The position numbers and the translations under genes were made by a program. Of a stretch of 64,000 bases of DNA, positions 34,824 through 47,290 are shown in pieces. This stretch comes from Rhizobacter sp. SG703 (GTDB lineage Bacteria; Pseudomonadota; Gammaproteobacteria; Burkholderiales; Burkholderiaceae_C): positions 186,001 to 250,000 of the forward strand of contig NZ_JAAZQK010000005.1 in the NCBI RefSeq assembly GCF_012275445.1. The letters are read 5' to 3'. Numbering within the stretch: the first letter of the stretch is position 1; every line of letters begins with the position of its first letter. The notes below the pieces were generated by a model. That model made no database searches. It was not told the origin of the DNA and was given only the letters and a program-made list of their open reading frames with translations.

Positions 34824-35839
34824 ACGCGCACGTGCAACCGATGGCGCCGATGCCGGCCACGGCCGCTGCGAAGCGCCTGCGCTTCGACCCGAAGTTCATC
34901 CCGCTGGCGGCGACGATCTCGCTGTTCGTCGTGATGGCGATCCTCGGCTCGGTGCTCTACACCGGCTTCTTCTCGGCCCAGGTGTTCCTGAACCTGCTGA
35001 TCGACAACGCCTTCCTGTGCATCGTCGCGGTCGGCATGACCTTCGTGATCCTGTCGGGCGGCATCGACCTGTCGGTGGGCTCGGTGATCGCGCTGACGAC
35101 GATGGTGTCGGCGTCGCTGGTCGAGAAGCACGGCTGGAGCCCGGCCGTGGTGATCCCGCTGGTGCTGCTGATGGGCATCGGCTTCGGCGCGCTGCAGGGC
35201 GTGCTGATCCAGCGCTTCCGGCTGCAGCCCTTCATCGTGACGCTGGCCGGCATGTTCCTCGCGCGCGGGCTGTGCTACCTGATCAGCATCGATTCGATCA
35301 GCATCACGAACCCGTTCTACACCGCGCTGTCGCAGCTGCGCGTGCCGCTGTGGGAAGGCGCCGAGCTGTCGGTCAGCGCGATCATCGCGGTCGCCGTGGT
35401 GCTGCTCGCGGTGTTCGTCGCGCACTACACGCAGTTCGGCCGCACGGTTTACGCGATCGGCGGCAACGAACATTCGGCGGTGCTGATGGGCCTGCCGGTG
35501 CGCAGCACGCTGATCGGCGTCTACACCGTCAGCGGTTTCTGCTCGGCGTTGGCCGGCGTGGTGTTCACCTTCTACATGCTGTCGGGCTACGGCCTGCACG
35601 CGGTCGGGCTGGAGCTGGACGCGATTGCGGCGGTGGTGATCGGCGGCACGCTGCTGACCGGCGGGGTCGGCTACGTGCTGGGCACGCTGTTCGGCGTGCT
35701 GATGCTCGGGATCATCCAGACGCTGATCATGTTCGACGGCAGCCTGAGCTCATGGTGGACCCGCATCGTGATCGGCGGGCTGCTGTTCGTGTTCTGCCTG
35801 CTGCAACGCCTCTTCGAATCGAGCCGCAAGCGCGGTTGA
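34820..35839 (+). CDS. Sugar ABC transporter permease, YjfF-like
   Basis: 339 residues, BPD_transp_2 family. Landmarks: [67 protein letters not shown] and AVVIGGTLLTGGVGYVLGTLFGVLMLGIIQTL. It matches YjfF, second permease of the galactofuranose importer, by these and by its place after the YtfT-like gene. An Ala/Pro-rich cytoplasmic N-terminus (about 30 residues) precedes the first helix. It is probably the last ABC gene of this transcription unit, with the porin gene 77 bases on. Confidence 0.92.
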   Translation: MNAHVQPMAPMPATAAAKRLRFDPKFIPLAATISLFVVMAILGSVLYTGFFSAQVFLNLLIDNAFLCIVAVGMTFVILSGGIDLSVGSVIALTTMVSASLVEKHGWSPAVVIPLVLLMGIGFGALQGVLIQRFRLQPFIVTLAGMFLARGLCYLISIDSISITNPFYTALSQLRVPLWEGAELSVSAIIAVAVVLLAVFVAHYTQFGRTVYAIGGNEHSAVLMGLPVRSTLIGVYTVSGFCSALAGVVFTFYMLSGYGLHAVGLELDAIAAVVIGGTLLTGGVGYVLGTLFGVLMLGIIQTLIMFDGSLSSWWTRIVIGGLLFVFCLLQRLFESSRKRG

Positions 35840-35856
35840 CGCTCCCCGTTCCCCCG

Positions 35857-35878
35857 ACAGGGCTCCCCCAGGCCCTGT
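35857..35878 (+). other. Stem-loop between permease and porin genes
   Basis: ACAGGGC (35857-35863) and GCCCTGT (35872-35878) pair exactly over an 8-base loop. No U-run follows, so a processing or stability element is likelier than a full terminator. Confidence 0.4.
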
Positions 35879-35916
35879 GTTCCACCTGTGCATCCAAAAA
35901 CCAAGGAGACCATTCC

Positions 35917-37173
35917 GTGAAGACATTCCCCCACCGCCAGACCGTGCTCGCCCTGGCTGCCGCCGCAGCCAGCGTGTTGAGCGCCACCTCTGCACAAGCC
36001 GTCGATTGGGGCGGCTACTTCCGCACCGGCCCGGGTGCCACGTCGAAGGACTCGTCGCGCGCATGCTACGGGCTGGGCGGAGAAGGCATGAAGTACCGGC
36101 TCGGCAACGAGTGCGACTTCTACGGCGAGTTCCTGCTGAGCCAGGGCTTCAAGGCCGATGGCGTGGAATACAAGGCCGCGCTGATGACGAACCTGTACAG
36201 CAACGGCACCGACACCGGCGCGGTGGACCGCGGCCTGAGCGGGCAGCCGGCGACGAACCAGTCGCTGGACCACAGCAAGCTGGGCATCAACCAGATGTAT
36301 GTCGAGGGCAAGGGCTACGACATCGCCCCGAACACGAACTTCTGGATCGGCAAGCGCTTCTACGGCCGTGCGGACGTGCACATCGTCGACACGTTCTTCG
36401 TGAACCTGTCGGGCGTGGGCGCCGGTGCGGACAGCATGGACGTCGGCGGCGGCAAGCTGGCGATCGCGGCGTTCCGCTCGGACAGCGCCGACTCGACCAA
36501 GCCGGGCTCGCGCGTGAACGTGGACTTCTCGGAGCTGGTGGTGAACCCGGGCGGCAAGCTGCGCATCGTGGGCACGATCACGAAGGGCGACTTCACCGAC
36601 GGCAAGAACGGCTTCGGGCTGACCGCGCAGCACAACCAGGACAACGCGCTGGGCCTGGGCGGCACCAACATCCTGTGGGTGCAGTACGCGCAAGGCTCGG
36701 CCGGGCTGAACGGCAACTTCGGCAACCTGGGTGCGAACTCGGGCAACAAGAGCTACCGCATCGTCGAGAGCCCGGGCTGGCAGGTCGGCCCGTTCGGCGG
36801 GCAGGGCATGGTGATGTTCCAGCACGACAAGCTGGACGACGGCCTGGGCAACACGACCAACGTGAAGTCGGTGTCGGTGGGCGGACGCGGCTCGTACGCG
36901 CTGACCAAGAACTTCAAGCTGGTGGCCGAAGCGGCGTACGTGCAGAAGAAGCCGGACGACAGCGACACGCAGAAGCTGGCGAAGTTCACCTTTGCGCCGA
37001 CGCTGGCGACCGGCCCGGGCTTCTGGAACCGTCCGGAACTGCGCCTGTACGTCACCACCGCGAAGTGGAACAACGCCGCCAACGCCGCCTCCGGCGCCAA
37101 CGGCCTGACCGGCAACGCCGACGGCAAGACCAAGGGCACCTCCTATGGTGCCCAGGCCGAGATCTGGTTCTGA
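35917..37173 (+). CDS. LamB-like outer-membrane carbohydrate porin
   Basis: 418 residues with a GTG start (AAGGAGA upstream) and signal peptide (about 1-28, ending SAQA). The mature N-terminus VDWGGYFRTGPG and the next region with two Cys (ACYGLGGEGMKYRLGNECDFYGE) are maltoporin-like. WIGKRFYGRADVHIVDTFFVNLSGVGAG (as in LamB WAGKRFYQRHDVH) and the final GAQAEIWF with a terminal aromatic agree. It forms a trimeric sugar channel in the outer membrane and, at the end of the importer cluster, would feed monosaccharides or oligosaccharides to the periplasmic binding proteins. A strong terminator follows at 37201. Confidence 0.92.
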   Translation: MKTFPHRQTVLALAAAAASVLSATSAQAVDWGGYFRTGPGATSKDSSRACYGLGGEGMKYRLGNECDFYGEFLLSQGFKADGVEYKAALMTNLYSNGTDTGAVDRGLSGQPATNQSLDHSKLGINQMYVEGKGYDIAPNTNFWIGKRFYGRADVHIVDTFFVNLSGVGAGADSMDVGGGKLAIAAFRSDSADSTKPGSRVNVDFSELVVNPGGKLRIVGTITKGDFTDGKNGFGLTAQHNQDNALGLGGTNILWVQYAQGSAGLNGNFGNLGANSGNKSYRIVESPGWQVGPFGGQGMVMFQHDKLDDGLGNTTNVKSVSVGGRGSYALTKNFKLVAEAAYVQKKPDDSDTQKLAKFTFAPTLATGPGFWNRPELRLYVTTAKWNNAANAASGANGLTGNADGKTKGTSYGAQAEIWF

Positions 37174-37200
37174 TGCACGACTGCTGACGACTCCTTTTCC

Positions 37201-37224
37201 AAGGGCCCTGCGGGGCCCTTTTTT
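37201..37224 (+). terminator. Intrinsic terminator after the porin gene
   Basis: AAGGGCCC (37201-37208), a TGCG loop and GGGCCCTT (37213-37220) run into a T-tract ending at 37224. It closes the 24.7-37.2 kb transcription unit and sets xylFHG apart. Confidence 0.88.
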
Positions 37225-37372
37225 GTTGTCCGCGCTTGGCATCAGGGCTTGTCCCGATGACGCCAAAACCATCTGAAGCGACATTTCGTTCGTCACTCAA
37301 ACTATGTCGGTGCGGTCGAACTTGCGCCCGCCGACGACCGAAGTGATGCACCCCACAAGACTGGAGAGAGAC

Positions 37373-38407
37373 ATGCAGATCAAGCACACCCTGGGCGCCG
37401 TCGCCTTCGCGCTCGCCTTTGGCGGCCTCAGCAGCGCCGCGCAGGCGCAACTCACCGTCGGCGTCAGCTGGTCGAACTTCCAGGAAGAGCGCTGGAAGAC
37501 CGACGAGGCGGCCATCAAGGCCCAGCTCGAGAAGCTCGGCGCCAAGTACGTCAGCGCCGATGCCGGCGGCTCGCCCGAGAAGCAGCTGGCCGACATCGAG
37601 GGCCTGATGTCCAAGGGCGCCAAGGTGTTGATCGTGCTGGCGATGGACAAGGACGCGATCCTGCCGGCCGTCAACAAGGCCGCGAAGCAGAAGGTGCCGG
37701 TGGTGGCCTACGACCGGCTGATCGAGGCGCCGGGCGTGTTCTACATCACCTTCGACAACAAGGAGGTCGGCCGCCTGCAGGCGCGTGCCGTCTACAAGGC
37801 CCAGCCGAAGGGCAACTACGTGATGATCAAGGGCTCGCCGACCGACCCGAACGCGAACTTCCTGCGCGAAGGCCAGCAGGAGGTGATCGACGCGGCCGTC
37901 AAGAAGGGCGACATCAAGATCGTCGGCGAGGAGTACACCGACGGCTGGAAGCCCGAGGTCGCGCAGAAGAACATGGAGCAGATCATCACGAAGAACGGCG
38001 GCAAGATCGATGCGGTCGTCGCGTCGAACGACGGCACCGCCGGCGGCGTGGTGGCCGCGCTCACCAGCAAGGGCATCAAGGGCATCCCGGTGTCGGGCCA
38101 GGACGGCGACTTCGCCGCGCTGAACCGCGTGGCCGCCGGCTCGCAGACGGTGTCGGTCTGGAAGGACGCGCGCGACCTGGGCCGCGAAGCAGCCAGCGCG
38201 GCGGTGGCGCTCGGCAGCGGCAAGTCGCCCGAGAAGGCCGTCAGCTGGAACGGCGGCGAGAAGAAGATCGCGCTGCAGTCGCGCTTCCTGGCGCCGGTCG
38301 CGATCACGCGCGACAACCTCGACGTCGTCGTCAAGGCCGGCTGGATCAAGAAGGACGAGCTGTGCAAGGGCGTGACGGGCGACAAGGTGCCCTCGGCCTG
38401 CAAGTGA
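37373..38407 (+). CDS. xylF: D-xylose ABC transporter substrate-binding protein
   Basis: 344 residues. Signal peptide about 1-25 (ending AAQAQ). XylF-type features: [56 protein letters not shown] and [20 protein letters not shown]. Further matches are [19 protein letters not shown] and [26 protein letters not shown]. It is a periplasmic binder for D-xylose. An ATG with GGAGAGAG upstream was chosen rather than the longer frame from 37304. Its stop overlaps the permease start (GTGA). Confidence 0.93.
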   Translation: MQIKHTLGAVAFALAFGGLSSAAQAQLTVGVSWSNFQEERWKTDEAAIKAQLEKLGAKYVSADAGGSPEKQLADIEGLMSKGAKVLIVLAMDKDAILPAVNKAAKQKVPVVAYDRLIEAPGVFYITFDNKEVGRLQARAVYKAQPKGNYVMIKGSPTDPNANFLREGQQEVIDAAVKKGDIKIVGEEYTDGWKPEVAQKNMEQIITKNGGKIDAVVASNDGTAGGVVAALTSKGIKGIPVSGQDGDFAALNRVAAGSQTVSVWKDARDLGREAASAAVALGSGKSPEKAVSWNGGEKKIALQSRFLAPVAITRDNLDVVVKAGWIKKDELCKGVTGDKVPSACK

Positions 38408-39590
38408 GTTCATTGCTTCAGCAGTTGCGCCACGCCGCCGTCGACTGGCGGCTGGTGCTGATGGGGCTGGTGCTCGCCGTGATGTCGGTGGTGTTCCATG
38501 CGATGTCCGGCGGCATCTTCCTGTCGCCGGAGAACCTCTACAACATCGCGCAGCAGACGGCAGTGGTCGGCATCGTCTCGACGGTGATGGTGCTGGTGAT
38601 CGTCGCGCGCCACATCGACCTGTCGGTCGGCTCGACGATGGGCTTCGTCGGCGTGCTGATCGCGTACCTGCAGTACACCGCCGGCTGGTCGTGGCAGGCC
38701 TCGTGCCTGGCCGGCCTCGCGGTCGCGCTGCTGGTGTCGGTGTACCAGGGCGGACTGACGGCGGTGCTCGGCGTGCCGTCGTTCGTCGTGACGCTGGGCG
38801 GGCTGATGTCGTTCCGCGGCGCGGCCTTCCTGGTCGCCGACGGCAAGACGCAACCGGTCAGCGACGACTTCTTCGTCAACCTCGGCGGCGGCTACGACGG
38901 CGCGATCGGCGTCGGCCCGAGCTGGGTGCTGGGCGGGCTGCTGGGCGCGGCGCTGGTCGTGCGCATGCTGCTGCGCCGGCGCGCCAAGCAGCGCCACGGC
39001 ATGGCGCTGCAGCCGCTGTGGGTCGACGGGCTGCTGGTCGGGCTGACGATCGCGCTGCTGCTCGGCTTCGTTGCGGTGATGTCGGCCTACCGGATCTCGT
39101 CGAAGACCGAGGCGCAGGGCGTCCCGGTGCCGGTGCTGATCTGGGGCGTGGTGGCCGGCACGCTGTCGTTCATCGTGCACCGAACCCGCTTCGGCCGCTA
39201 TGTGTTCGCGATGGGCGGCAATCCCGATGCGGCCGCGCTGGTCGGCATCCCGGTGCGGCGCGTCACGCTGATGCTGTTCGCGCTGCTGGGCGTGCTGATC
39301 ACGGTGGCCGCGATCGTGTCGGTGGCGCGGCTGAACGCCGGCACCAACTCGCTGGGCAGCGGCATGGAGCTTTACGTGATCGCCGCCGCGGTGATCGGCG
39401 GCACCGCCTTGTCCGGCGGCAGCGGCTCGATCCTCGGCTCGGTGCTGGGCGCGCTGATCATGCAGTCGCTCGACAGCGGCATGCTGCTGCTCGACGTGCC
39501 GATCGGCAAGCGCATGGTGATCATCGGACAGGTGCTGATCGTGGCCGTCGTGTTCGACGTGCTGTACCGCCGCTACGTGCAGGAAAGCTG

Positions 39591-39591
<1 letters not shown>
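38404..39591 (+). CDS. xylH: D-xylose ABC transporter permease
   Basis: 395 residues, about ten hydrophobic segments. [61 protein letters not shown] and [24 protein letters not shown] match XylH. So does [34 protein letters not shown]. The start is a GTG inside the xylF stop region (38404); the longer upstream frame overlaps xylF and is rejected. It passes on to the ATPase by a TGATG overlap. Confidence 0.92.
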
Positions 39592-40355
<764 letters not shown>

Positions 40356-40476
40356 CGACCCGCCCGGCCGCTTGTTGCGGTGCGGGATGCTACATTTCGG
40401 GGGTTTGCCCTAGGGGCCGCGCGGACCGACGCCTCCCGGCTCGTCCGCGGCTGTAACCACCCTGAAACCCAACCTG

Positions 40477-41064
40477 ATGGCCTTGCCCACCGCCGCGCCC
40501 GAGCGTCAGCTCAAGCATCGACGCAGCATCGACGTGCGCGTCTATGCGCGCGGCAACGGCCTGTGGGAAGTCGACGCCCACCTGAGCGACATCAAGACCC
40601 GCGACGCCACGCTGGCCGGCCAGGTCCGCCATGCCGGCGACCCGATCCACGACATGCTGCTGCGGCTGGTGATCGACGAGGCCTTCAACATCCTCGAGGC
40701 CGGCTCCGAAACCCGCTGGATGCCGTACCCCGGCCACTGCGACGACCTGGGTGACGCCTACGCCGCGCTGGTCGGCCTGAACCTGCTGCAGGGCTTCCGC
40801 GCCGCGGTGCGCGAGCGGCTCGGCGGCGTGCAGGGCTGCACCCACCTGACCGAGATGACCCAGGTGCTGCCGACCGCGGTCGTGCAGGCCTTTGCCGGCG
40901 AGGTGCTGGACACGCGGGAGGACAATGCGTCCGGCCGCCAGCCGTTCCAGCTCGACCGCTGCCACGCGCTGCGCACCGACGGGCCGGTGGTGCGCACCTT
41001 CTACCCCCGCTGGTACCGAGCGTTGCCTGTGCCAGGCACTCCCATCGACGGGCCTGCCCGTTGA
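40477..41064 (+). CDS. DUF2889 domain protein
   Basis: 195 residues, soluble, no signal peptide. It follows the DUF2889 pattern: an N-terminal RSIDVRVYARGNGLWEVDAHLSDIKTRD, a mid His (GDPIHDMLLRLVID), then C-terminal QGCTHLTEMTQVLPTAVVQAF with paired Cys/His. The last part is poorly conserved (YPRWYR). Function is unknown. It lies 32 bases before sucC, a neighbourhood often seen in Burkholderiales, so it marks a return to core genome after the sugar island. Confidence 0.85.
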   Translation: MALPTAAPERQLKHRRSIDVRVYARGNGLWEVDAHLSDIKTRDATLAGQVRHAGDPIHDMLLRLVIDEAFNILEAGSETRWMPYPGHCDDLGDAYAALVGLNLLQGFRAAVRERLGGVQGCTHLTEMTQVLPTAVVQAFAGEVLDTREDNASGRQPFQLDRCHALRTDGPVVRTFYPRWYRALPVPGTPIDGPAR

Positions 41065-41096
41065 ACATTTTTAGAAACTGAGCGAGAGAGTCCGCG

Positions 41097-42260
<1,164 letters not shown>

Positions 42261-42292
42261 CCCCCCGCGCGACGACCCTCCAAGGAAATTCC

Positions 42293-43186
42293 ATGAGCAT
42301 CCTGATCAACAAAGACACCAAGGTCATCACGCAGGGCATCACCGGCAAGACGGGCCAGTTCCACACCCGCATGTGCCGTGACTACGCGAACGGCAAGAAC
42401 TGCTTCGTCGCCGGCGTGAACCCGAAGAAGGCCGGCGAAGACTTCGAAGGCATCCCGATCTTCGCGAACGTCAAGGACGCGGCTGCCAGCACCGGCGCCA
42501 CCGTCAGCGTGATCTACGTGCCGCCGGCCGGCGCCGCCGCGGCCATCTGGGAAGCCGTCGAGGCCGACCTGGACCTCGCGATCTGCATCACCGAAGGCAT
42601 CCCCGTGAAGGACATGCTGGAAGTGCGCAACAAGATGAAGCAGAAGGAAGCCAAGGGCGGCAAGAAGACGCTGCTGCTCGGCCCGAACTGCCCCGGCCTG
42701 ATCACGCCCGACGAGATCAAGATCGGCATCATGCCGGGCCACATCCACCGCAAGGGCCGCATCGGCGTGGTCTCGCGCTCGGGCACGCTGACGTACGAAG
42801 CGGTCGCGCAGCTGACCGAGATCGGCCTCGGCCAGTCGAGCGCGGTCGGCATCGGCGGCGACCCGATCAACGGGCTGAAGCACATCGACGTGATGCGCAT
42901 GTTCAACGACGATCCCGAGACCGATGCGGTCATCATGATCGGCGAGATCGGCGGACCGGACGAGGCCGACGCCGCCCGCTGGTGCAAGGACCACATGAAG
43001 AAGCCGATCGTCGGCTTCATCGCCGGCGTCACCGCGCCCCCCGGCAAGCGCATGGGCCATGCCGGCGCGCTGATCTCGGGCGGCGCCGACACGGCCGATG
43101 CCAAGCTGGAGATCATGGAAGCCTGCGGCTTCACCGTGACGCGCAACCCGTCGGAGATGGGCAAGCTGCTGAAGGGCCTGCTCTAA
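42293..43186 (+). CDS. sucD: Succinyl-CoA synthetase alpha subunit
   Basis: 297 residues. The N-terminal CoA-binding Rossmann domain opens with SILINKDTKVITQGITGKTGQFH; GPNCPGLITPDEIKIGIMPG and VVSRSGTLTYEAV follow. The phosphorylated active-site His is H256 in GHAGALISGG. The ATG at 42293 (AAGGAAA upstream) is the family start; the longer upstream frame is overlap with sucC. A terminator at 43211 ends the sucCD unit. Confidence 0.97.
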   Translation: MSILINKDTKVITQGITGKTGQFHTRMCRDYANGKNCFVAGVNPKKAGEDFEGIPIFANVKDAAASTGATVSVIYVPPAGAAAAIWEAVEADLDLAICITEGIPVKDMLEVRNKMKQKEAKGGKKTLLLGPNCPGLITPDEIKIGIMPGHIHRKGRIGVVSRSGTLTYEAVAQLTEIGLGQSSAVGIGGDPINGLKHIDVMRMFNDDPETDAVIMIGEIGGPDEADAARWCKDHMKKPIVGFIAGVTAPPGKRMGHAGALISGGADTADAKLEIMEACGFTVTRNPSEMGKLLKGLL

Positions 43187-43210
43187 GCACGCCCGGCTCG
43201 TCGCCCCAGG

Positions 43211-43235
43211 GGCCGCCTTCGCAGGCGGCCTTTTT
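43211..43235 (+). terminator. Intrinsic terminator after sucD
   Basis: GGCCGCC (43211-43217), loop TTCGCA, GGCGGCC (43224-43230), then five T residues. It lies 24 bases behind the sucD stop. Confidence 0.88.
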
Positions 43236-43354
43236 CTTGAGGGGACGGCCGGCTCCTGTGGAAACTACAGAAGCCGGGCACCGGCCGGCCGGCAGACAAT
43301 GCCGGCCTCGGTTTCCGCAATCGTCGAACACAACAACCAGGAGGATCCACACCC

Positions 43355-44062
43355 ATGGACTTCACGTCAGGAGCCCTGTGGGGCGCCTTCGGCGCCATCA
43401 TCGCCGCCAACATCCTGCTGTCGGGCGACAACGCGGTGGTCATCGCGATGGCCGCCCGTTCGCTGCCGCAGGAGCAGCAGAAGAAAGCCATCTTCTGGGG
43501 CAGTGCCGCCGCGATCGTGATGCGGATCGTGCTGACCATCGTCGCGGTGCAGCTGCTGCAGCTGCCCTACCTGAAGGTCATCGGCGGCGTGCTGCTGCTG
43601 TGGATCGGCGTGCAGCTGCTCGTCGACTCGGAGGACGACGGCGAGGTCAAGTCGCACGGCACCATCGGGGCGGCGATCCGCACCATCCTGGTCGCCGACC
43701 TGGTGATGAGCGTCGACAACGTGCTGGCGGTCGCCGGTGCCGCCGACCGGGCGCCCGAGGGCGCGCGGCTGCCGCTGCTGATCGTCGGCCTGGCGCTGTC
43801 GATCCCGCTGATCATCGCCGGCAGCACGCTGCTGATGAAGATCATGGACCGCTTCCCGATCATCATCACGCTGGGTGCCGCGCTGCTGGGCTTCCTGGCC
43901 GGCGAGATGTTCGTCAGCGACCCGTTCAGCCGCGACTGGTTCCATGCCAACGTGCCGGAAGCCGACTTCATCGTCGGCGGCATCTGCGCGGTGCTGGTGG
44001 TGGTCGTCGGGCTGTGGCTGCAGAAGCGCGGCAAGGCGGCGAAGGGCAGCGCAGCCGAATGA
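43355..44062 (+). CDS. TerC family membrane protein (YjbE-like, second paralogue)
   Basis: 235 residues, seven hydrophobic segments. Paired acidic motifs: AANILLSGDNAVVIAMAAR near residue 20 and DLVMSVDNVLAVAGAADR near residue 120. A linker of acidic residues (DSEDDGEVKS) splits the two halves. This short form resembles YjbE/YkoY-like TerC proteins, some of which export manganese. The start has AGGAGG upstream. I looked for a yybP-ykoY manganese riboswitch in the 43236-43354 leader and could not make one out. Confidence 0.9.
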   Translation: MDFTSGALWGAFGAIIAANILLSGDNAVVIAMAARSLPQEQQKKAIFWGSAAAIVMRIVLTIVAVQLLQLPYLKVIGGVLLLWIGVQLLVDSEDDGEVKSHGTIGAAIRTILVADLVMSVDNVLAVAGAADRAPEGARLPLLIVGLALSIPLIIAGSTLLMKIMDRFPIIITLGAALLGFLAGEMFVSDPFSRDWFHANVPEADFIVGGICAVLVVVVGLWLQKRGKAAKGSAAE

Positions 44063-44143
44063 CGGCGGCGGGCCCGCGCCGCCTGGAGCCAGCGCCGGCG
44101 TGAGCCCGTTCGCCGGTGGCGCCTGTGATATGGTGCCCGCTCC

Positions 44144-45433
<1,290 letters not shown>

Positions 45434-45454
45434 CCCCCTCGGTTTGAAGGTTCG

Positions 45455-46264
45455 ATGACTCTGCCCGTGTCCGCCACCGCCATGTCGCTTGAATTCTTCA
45501 GTGCCACGGACACCGGCCGAGCGCGCAACAACAATGAGGATTCGGTCGCCGTCCACGAGGCGTCGGCGCTGGTCGTGCTGGCCGACGGCATGGGTGGCTA
45601 CAACGCCGGCGAGGTCGCCAGCGGCATGGCCACCTCGTTCATCAAGACCGAATTGGGCCGCTGGCTGCAGGAGGCGTCGGGCAATGCGTCCGACACCGAC
45701 GTGCGCCGTGCGATGGACATCTGCGTCGACAACGCGAACCGCGCGATCTTCAACGCGGCCAATTCGAACCCGCAGTACGCCGGCATGGGCACGACGCTGG
45801 TGGTCGGCGCGTTCCGCGACGGCCGGCTGCTGATGGGCCACGTCGGCGATTCGCGCGGCTACCGCTTTCGCGCCGGGCGCCTGCAGCAGATCACGCACGA
45901 CCATTCGCTGCTGCAGGAACAGATCGATTCCGGGCTGATCACGCCGGAACAGGCTGCCTTCTCCGCCAACAAGAACCTGGTGACGCGCGCGGTCGGCGTC
46001 GAAGACACCGTGCTGCTGGAGACCCATCTGCACGACCTGATGCCCGGAGACATCTACTTACTCTGCTCCGACGGGCTGTCTGACATGCTGGACGATGAAA
46101 GCATCGGCCAGGTGTTGCAGGCACACGACTCGCTCGACGAGGCAGGGGCGGCGCTGATCGACGCGGCCAATGATGCGGGTGGAAAGGATAATATCGCGGT
46201 GGTCCTGGTTCGGGTACGGGGCCAGAGCATCGCGCCGCGGTCCTGGTGGCCGTTCAGGCGTTGA
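45455..46264 (+). CDS. PP2C-family protein serine/threonine phosphatase
   Basis: 269 residues of the bacterial PP2C (Stp/PrpC) type. Metal-site motifs are in order: TDTGRARNNNEDS, VVLADGMGGYNAGEVAS, GTTLVVGAF, MGHVGDSRGYRF, LLCSDGLSDML and GGKDNIAVVLVRV. It would reverse the phosphorylation made by the adjacent kinase. Start 45455 has GAAGG just upstream; an internal ATG at 45482 (MSLEFF) would also keep the domain whole. Confidence 0.94.
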   Translation: MTLPVSATAMSLEFFSATDTGRARNNNEDSVAVHEASALVVLADGMGGYNAGEVASGMATSFIKTELGRWLQEASGNASDTDVRRAMDICVDNANRAIFNAANSNPQYAGMGTTLVVGAFRDGRLLMGHVGDSRGYRFRAGRLQQITHDHSLLQEQIDSGLITPEQAAFSANKNLVTRAVGVEDTVLLETHLHDLMPGDIYLLCSDGLSDMLDDESIGQVLQAHDSLDEAGAALIDAANDAGGKDNIAVVLVRVRGQSIAPRSWWPFRR

Positions 46265-46364
46265 AGCGTTCGGGCGTTGAAGTTTGCCGGCGCTGAAATT
46301 GCCAGCACATTGCACGGGGTCCTGGTTCGGAGCCCAGACATACAAGAGAGACTAGAGGTCAAGC

Positions 46365-47033
46365 ATGGGCAAGTTGGTCGTATCGCTCGACGGGGTCGTG
46401 ATCAAGGAAGTGCAGATCACCAAGGACAAGACGACCCTTGGCCGGCGGCCCTACAACGACATCGTGATCGACAACCTGGCCGTCAGCGGTGAGCATGCGG
46501 TGCTCCAGATGGTTGGCTCCGATGTGTTCATCGAAGACCTGAACAGCACCAACGGTACCTACATCAACGGCAAGGCCGTCAAGAAGCAGCTGCTGGCGCA
46601 CAACGACACCGTTGAGATCGGCAAGTACAAGATCAAGTACCTGGTCGAGGACGGCACCGACTACGAGAAGACGATGATCCTGAAGCCCGGCGCCGCGCCG
46701 GTGCCTTCGGCCCAGGGCTTCGCGCAGACGCTGGCGCCGGCTTCCGGCTTCGGCGGGCTGGGCGCCTCGTCGAACCCGGCGACCATCAAGGTGCTGAACG
46801 GTGCTGCCGCCGGCCGCGAGGTCGCGCTCACCAAGGTGGTCACGACCGTCGGCAAGCCCGGCGTACAGGTCGCGTCGATCACGAAGCGCCCGGGCGGTTA
46901 TGTGTTTGCCCACGTCGAAGGCGCCACGCGCCCGACCATCAACGGCAACCCGCTGGCCAGCGACACGCTGCCGCTGAAGAACGGCGACGTGATCGAACTC
47001 GCCGGAACGCAGATGCAATTCGTGCAGGCCTGA
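46365..47033 (+). CDS. FHA-domain protein with one canonical and one degenerate FHA fold
   Basis: 222 residues. The first FHA domain (about 1-95) has the phosphothreonine-binding residues: LGRRPYNDIVIDN, SGEHAVL and NSTNGTYING. A Pro/Ala/Gly linker (about 105-140) leads to a second FHA-like module (about 143-222: GREVALTKVVTTVGKPG ... PTINGNPL ... LKNGDVIELAGTQMQFV). The second module keeps the ING loop but lacks the Ser-x-x-His core. It is a probable docking partner for the kinase two genes upstream, with a 100-base gap to the phosphatase gene. Confidence 0.9.
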   Translation: MGKLVVSLDGVVIKEVQITKDKTTLGRRPYNDIVIDNLAVSGEHAVLQMVGSDVFIEDLNSTNGTYINGKAVKKQLLAHNDTVEIGKYKIKYLVEDGTDYEKTMILKPGAAPVPSAQGFAQTLAPASGFGGLGASSNPATIKVLNGAAAGREVALTKVVTTVGKPGVQVASITKRPGGYVFAHVEGATRPTINGNPLASDTLPLKNGDVIELAGTQMQFVQA

Positions 47034-47084
47034 GGACCTGGCTGCCCCCACGTCGCCTCGCTCCTGCCCTCCGCGGGGGCGCTC

Positions 47085-47101
47085 AGCCGCTTGAGGCGGC
47101 T
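47085..47101 (+). other. Hairpin in gap between FHA gene and MBL hydrolase
   Basis: AGCCGC (47085-47090) and GCGGCT (47096-47101) pair over TTGAG, inside a GC-rich tract (47041-47110). No T-run follows. The tract resembles dispersed GC-rich intergenic elements of Burkholderiales, but only this one copy is visible here. Confidence 0.3.
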
Positions 47102-47290
47102 CGGCGTCGGCTGAGTTCTCTGTAGCCCGGCCGGCGTGAAGCAATTCACGTCGATCGCGAATGCCGGGTATCGAGGTGTTCAAGGTGGGCCCGATTGCGG
47201 CTTCGCACCTTGCATCACCGGGCGGTCGCGGTCAGCATTCAGCGTTCTGTCCTGCTGGCGTGCCTGAGTCGCGCGCCTCCTGCCACCGCC

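Noticed and set aside
43236-43354. yybP-ykoY manganese riboswitch in the leader of the second TerC gene
   Set aside because: The leader is GC-rich with possible stems, but I could not align the conserved riboswitch core; a covariance-model search would decide.
47085-47101. Hairpin as a terminator for the FHA gene
   Set aside because: The 6-bp stem has no T-tract and lies inside a GC-rich repeat-like stretch.
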